Part shown: piece by piece, positions 14,484-15,596 of the stretch
How the letters are laid out: each line of letters starts with the position of its first letter
How positions within the stretch are numbered: the first letter of the stretch is position 1
Source: Thermoplasmata archaeon
GTDB taxonomy: Archaea > Thermoplasmatota > Thermoplasmata > UBA10834 > DTMW01
Direction: 5' to 3'
NCBI GenBank assembly: GCA_029858465.1
Contig: JAOUEZ010000014.1
Location: 1 to 15,596 of the forward strand
DNA: 15,596 nucleotides
The notes under the pieces: generated by a model
What the model saw: only the letters and a program-made list of their open reading frames with translations
Told to the model about the DNA's origin: nothing
Databases searched by the model: none
Program-made: the position numbers and the translations under genes

Positions 14484-15596
14484 TTGAGAGTATCGGAAGA
14501 ATGGAACGAAAAAGTGTCTCATCCTCTGCTCGATAGGACATCCTCTGGCAAATCTTATGATTCGGAGAAAAAGAGAATATTGTCTATGATGATATTCTTG
14601 ATCCTGATTCTGTCATTGTTATCTGCCCAGCTCGCTTTCCTTATCTCAATCAATGAGCTGCAAGATGATCGCACATCCATCCTTGCTGACGGTATCGGAC
14701 GCGAAGTGACGTGGACAATCAGTAATATGTTCGAGATGTATTATCCGGATTGGGACTGGAATAGATCGGGTGGGATCACTTTTGAGGAGCTGAACAGGCA
14801 TCAATCGGTCGACGGAACGCCGGGCTGGTATTATCTGAGAGATCCTGATTATGGAGAAAAAATTCTAAGAAACACTTACCCGCACATCTTCTACTATGAC
14901 CCTTATTCGTCGCAGACCTCGCCCGATGTCAGTGTCGGATATCATATTTGGGCACCTTATAGGATGAACATAATGGCACGAAATATATCAGATTGCCATA
15001 CAAGCACCGGTGATTCAACAACTAACAATGTCTTTTTCTCACCAGATCTTGACGGAAACGCCGGCAGGCCGAACACAGGCTGGATCAACTTGTCCTACTA
15101 CGGTACTTATATGACCACCAATTCTATGAATGCAGCCTATGACCTTGGCAATACCATGACTCACTATGCTAGATGGTTGTTCGGATGTGCCCAAAGGGAG
15201 GTACCCAGAGGCAGCACAAACGATGACGGATACTGGTTCGAGCTCATGGGCAAGATACAGTTCTCAAAGGGAGCCGCGATGGGCTTCCTCGGATGGGATG
15301 GCACTGGAGATGTCACAACCTGGTTCACTGCCAACAACATCGATCTTGAGTATGCATGGTTCGACCAGTGGATGCTTGAAGGATCGGGCGGAGGAGCCTA
15401 TGATATCTATACAGCCTACGACTACCCGGAGGACCTAAGAGTGCTGCACCTCTTGCTAGACCCGCAGAACAGCACGGCCGATTCACTAGTCATTCGAATG
15501 TACAGCGTGTCGTGGGGAATGGACGCCCAGATAGTGAGATACCTCGAGGCGGCCAACCTTACAGCGAAAGGCTTCCAGAACTGGATGGAGGACATG
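14484..15596 (+). CDS. Unrecognised membrane-anchored, probably extracytoplasmic protein with an EF-hand-like loop, 3' end cut by window edge
   Basis: A frame of 371 codons is open from TTG 14484 to the right edge. The TTG is chosen because GGAGGG begins 13 nt upstream, a strong Shine-Dalgarno site at good spacing. Residues 1-31 are charged, 33-55 form one hydrophobic segment (MMIFLILILSLLSAQLAFLI), and the rest is polar and rich in Trp, Tyr, Asn, Asp and Gly, as expected outside the membrane. Residues 91-102 (DWNRSGGITFEE) fit the 12-residue EF-hand calcium loop at positions 1, 3, 5, 6, 8 and 12. A second Asp/Asn-rich stretch, SPDLDGNAGRPN, follows later. I do not recognise the family. Nothing in the neighbouring genes suggests a role. 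Confidence 0.8.
   Translation, partial: MRVSEEWNEKVSHPLLDRTSSGKSYDSEKKRILSMMIFLILILSLLSAQLAFLISINELQDDRTSILADGIGREVTWTISNMFEMYYPDWDWNRSGGITFEELNRHQSVDGTPGWYYLRDPDYGEKILRNTYPHIFYYDPYSSQTSPDVSVGYHIWAPYRMNIMARNISDCHTSTGDSTTNNVFFSPDLDGNAGRPNTGWINLSYYGTYMTTNSMNAAYDLGNTMTHYARWLFGCAQREVPRGSTNDDGYWFELMGKIQFSKGAAMGFLGWDGTGDVTTWFTANNIDLEYAWFDQWMLEGSGGGAYDIYTAYDYPEDLRVLHLLLDPQNSTADSLVIRMYSVSWGMDAQIVRYLEAANLTAKGFQNWMEDM

Noticed and set aside
1..15596. tRNA, rRNA, CRISPR arrays, insertion sequences and attachment sites
   Set aside because: No repeat-spacer pattern, transposase, terminal inverted repeat pair or RNA gene core was seen on either strand.

Overview
This window is a gene-dense stretch of an archaeal chromosome. 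The markers are ribosomal protein eL15, a family-B archaeal DNA polymerase, an archaeal/eukaryal Ygr210-type GTPase, a ThiI/THUMP protein, archaeal-type MoaB and a WtpABC oxyanion transporter. Frequent ATGA/TGATG gene overlaps, a mix of Shine-Dalgarno and apparently leaderless starts, and TATA-like boxes about 25 bp upstream fit a euryarchaeal lineage. Thermoplasmatota is my guess, at low confidence. No insertion sequence, tRNA, rRNA or CRISPR array was seen.

Left part (1-6534), housekeeping: a class III aminotransferase cut by the left edge (minus strand); a ThiI-like THUMP protein whose PP-loop has been lost (plus); eL15 with an extra N-terminal segment and a structured leader (minus); and, on the minus strand, a Ygr210-type GTPase translationally coupled to a family-B DNA polymerase. 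The polymerase reading frame is broken by one missing base near 4214, so it appears as an exonuclease half and a polymerase half that meet in an ATGA overlap.

Middle part (6550-13227), molybdopterin and metal: moaA-moaE-moaC-moaB-moeA run as one tight operon that builds the pterin cofactor and inserts metal. It is followed by wtpA-wtpB-wtpC, an ABC importer for tungstate/molybdate. moaD, moeB, mobA and a recognisable regulator gene are not in the window. The most notable signal is a pair of matching dyads, CGATAyG-N10-CATATCG. One lies just upstream of moaA and the other just upstream of wtpA, each at exactly the same distance from its TATA-like box. This suggests one unidentified regulator controls cofactor synthesis and metal uptake together.

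Right part (13292-15596): a DUF1611 P-loop protein (the DgcN-like family) and the first 371 codons of an unrecognised membrane-anchored, probably extracytoplasmic protein with an EF-hand-like loop, cut by the right edge. There is no gene-free stretch longer than about 260 bp.
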